Assembly (NCBI GenBank): GCA_035622315.1
Contig: DASPVP010000013.1
Span: 1 to 7,948, forward strand
Direction of reading: 5' to 3'
Source: JAJPHJ01 sp035622315
GTDB taxonomy: Bacteria; Vulcanimicrobiota; Vulcanimicrobiia; Eremiobacterales; Eremiobacteraceae
DNA: 7,948 bases
In this document: in pieces, positions 6,703 to 7,948 of the stretch
Position numbering within the stretch: position 1 is the stretch's first letter
Layout: every line of letters starts with the position of its first letter
Notes under the pieces: generated by a model
Seen by the model: the letters and a program-made list of their open reading frames with translations, nothing else
Database searches by the model: none
What the model was told of the DNA's origin: nothing
Program-made: the position numbers and the translations under genes

Positions 6703-7334
6703 CATATAATCCCGCGCCGCAGCGCCACCACGGCAGCGTGCGTTCGATCGGCAGCCGACAGTTTCTCCAAAATGTCGCGCACGTGGCCTTTAACCGTGCC
6801 GACGCCGAGGCTCAACTGCTTCGCGATCTCTGCGTTGCCAACGCCGTCCGCGATCAAGCGCAGGATCTCGGTTTCGCGGACGGTCAGCGGCGACGAACTG
6901 GCGACGGGCGCAGCCGAAGGGCTCACGACCTTACGTAACACGACATGGGCGACCGCTGGGTCGAAATAGGCACCGCCCTCGGCTACCACACGCAGGGCCG
7001 CGATGACGCCTTGCGGGTCGCTCGACTTGACGCAGTATGCGTCCGCTCCCGCCGCTAGCGCTGCCAAGACCTCGGTATCAAGGTCGTGCATCGTCAGGAT
7101 GACGACGCGCATTGATGGCGCGAGTTGCCGCAAGCGCCGCGTGAGCTCGATGCCGTCGATGCCGGGAAGCCCGAGGTCTACCACAGCGACGTCTGGTTTC
7201 AGTCGCGCCGCTTCATCGTACCCGCGCAGCCCGTCGTCTGCCTCGCCCGCGACGTCAAAGCCGGCGTCGGCAAGTGCCGCGCGCAGTCCGGATCTCGTGA
7301 GCGGGTGGTCCTCCACCAAGAGCACGCGTGTCAT
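6702..7334 (-). CDS. NarL/FixJ-family response regulator with LuxR-type DNA-binding domain
   Basis: This 210-residue transcription factor is activated by phosphorylation. The receiver domain (about 1-120) begins MTRVLLVEDHPLTRSGLRAAL, with Glu8/Asp9 of the acidic pocket, the phospho-acceptor Asp53 in VVDLGLPGIDG, Thr81 in ILTMHD and Lys103 in CVKSS. A short Ser/Ala/Pro linker (about 138-148) leads to a LuxR/GerE helix-turn-helix (149-207) with LTVRETEILRLIADG and NAEIAKQLSLGVGTVKGHV. The frame is open further upstream to 7625, but the receiver fold starts at ATG 7334. That ATG overlaps the stop of the upstream kinase gene by four bases (ATGA), indicating coupled translation and a cognate pair. 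It converges on the secreted-protein gene. Targets and signal cannot be told from sequence; it is not KdpE, which is an OmpR-type regulator. Confidence 0.93.
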   Translation of the reverse strand: MTRVLLVEDHPLTRSGLRAALADAGFDVAGEADDGLRGYDEAARLKPDVAVVDLGLPGIDGIELTRRLRQLAPSMRVVILTMHDLDTEVLAALAAGADAYCVKSSDPQGVIAALRVVAEGGAYFDPAVAHVVLRKVVSPSAAPVASSSPLTVRETEILRLIADGVGNAEIAKQLSLGVGTVKGHVRDILEKLSAADRTHAAVVALRRGII

Positions 7335-7948
7335 GCGCTCGAGCTGGCGGTGATCGACGCGCTCTGTGTCACCCTGCCGGCGGGAAGATCGACGGTGAAG
7401 ATGCTGCCACCGCCGGAACGATCGTCGTAGCGCACGCTGCCACCGTGGCTTTGCGCGATCAGCGACACGATGTAGAGCCCAAGGCCCGAGCCCGCTCCCT
7501 GGCGCGATCGGTCTTTTGGTCCGAAGCGGCGAAACAACTGCTCGCGCATGTCGGGCGGCACGCCATAGCCGTCGTCCTCGACGCGGAGCACCACCCTGCC
7601 GTCTGTCCGCGCGGCTTGAACCCACACGTGCCCGCCATCAGGAGTCCAATTGATCGCGTTGACGACGAGGTTCATCACGACTCGGCGCAGCTCGCCGTCG
7701 TCACCGCTCACTAGCACGCCCTCGGGCGCATCGACCGAGCAGACGATGTTCTTGGAGTGCCAGAGCGGTCCGAGCTCGGACACGACTCTGCTCGCGACCG
7801 CCGAGAGATCGACCGGTTCGCGTACCGTCGACTGCTCGCCCGACTCGTAGCGGGCCACCAGCAGCAGCGTCTCCGCTAGCCGCCGCAACTCCTCATTGGA
7901 TGCAAGAGTGCGACGCAGTATCTCGCGATAGCTCTCAGGCAACGTTCC
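7331..7948 (-). CDS. sensor histidine kinase, C-terminal part (gene runs off the window)
   Basis: The visible 205 codons, open to the window's right edge, cover the end of the dimerisation domain and the whole ATP-binding domain. The N-terminal sensor and the phosphorylated His lie beyond 7948. The segment SYREILRRTLASNEELRRLA followed by ETLLLVARYESGEQ looks like the second helix of a HisKA domain. The HATPase domain has the N box NLVVNAINWTPDGG (about 7672-7631), the G1 box DDGYG (7576-7562), an F box LFRRFG and the G2 box GAGSGLG (7498-7478). The canonical Lys/Arg of the N box is Asn here (NAIN). A low-complexity tail TQSASITASSSA follows the domain. It is translationally coupled to the response regulator downstream. 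HisKA-type kinases more often pair with OmpR-type regulators, so the partnership with a NarL-type one is less usual. It is not demonstrably KdpD: no Usp or KdpD sensor region is in view. Confidence 0.92.
   Translation of the reverse strand, partial: GTLPESYREILRRTLASNEELRRLAETLLLVARYESGEQSTVREPVDLSAVASRVVSELGPLWHSKNIVCSVDAPEGVLVSGDDGELRRVVMNLVVNAINWTPDGGHVWVQAARTDGRVVLRVEDDGYGVPPDMREQLFRRFGPKDRSRQGAGSGLGLYIVSLIAQSHGGSVRYDDRSGGGSIFTVDLPAGRVTQSASITASSSA

Noticed and set aside
7335..7625. Upstream extension of the response-regulator frame
   Set aside because: It lies wholly inside the kinase gene in another frame, is Arg-rich, and the receiver domain starts exactly at ATG 7334, which overlaps the kinase stop.
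1..7948. CRISPR arrays, tRNA/rRNA genes, insertion sequences or transposase remnants
   Set aside because: No spaced direct repeats, cloverleaf pattern, terminal inverted repeats or transposase motifs were found by eye.

Overview
The window is GC-rich, densely coded bacterial DNA. Its centre is a complete high-affinity potassium uptake operon (kdpF, kdpA, kdpB, kdpC on the + strand) preceded by an outer-membrane beta-barrel porin. The organism is a diderm: the porin has a signal peptide and ends in the terminal Phe typical of outer-membrane barrels. The Pro/Ser/Thr-rich linker just after the porin signal peptide, the high GC and the gene content would suit an environmental lineage such as Candidatus Eremiobacterota (WPS-2) or an acidobacterium. 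That placement is inference; nothing in the window fixes the phylum.

Layout, left to right. Positions 2-280 (+) hold the 3' end of an unidentified gene, probably the last strands of a beta-barrel or other exported protein. After an 85-base gap with a possible extended -10 promoter (TGCTACAAT) and a small inverted repeat comes a BBP2/OmpL-like porin (366-1574). Eighteen bases later is a 27-residue hydrophobic micro-ORF (1593-1676), followed by a 28-residue kdpF (1678-1764, GTG start), kdpA (1768-3468), kdpB (3468-5522) and kdpC (5533-6117). From the porin to kdpC the gaps are 18, 1, 3, -1 and 10 bases, so all six are probably one transcription unit. A separate promoter and Shine-Dalgarno then serve a small secreted protein of unknown function (6212-6649), which ends at a strong intrinsic terminator (6678-6702). 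On the - strand, convergent with all of this, lie a NarL/LuxR-type response regulator (6702-7334) and, overlapping it by ATGA, the C-terminal part of its sensor histidine kinase (7331-7948, cut by the window edge).

How the genes fit together: KdpA is the K+-selective channel-like subunit, KdpB the P-type ATPase, KdpC the periplasm-facing partner and KdpF a stabilising one-helix peptide. Catalytic and selectivity motifs look intact in KdpA and KdpB. The leading porin could pass K+ across the outer membrane, which would make this a two-membrane K+ uptake module. The micro-ORF before kdpF has the same length and layout as KdpF and may be a divergent KdpF-like subunit; it is the least explained part of the operon. 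The usual regulators KdpD and KdpE are not in the window. The adjacent two-component pair is of a different type, and no link to potassium can be shown from the sequence.
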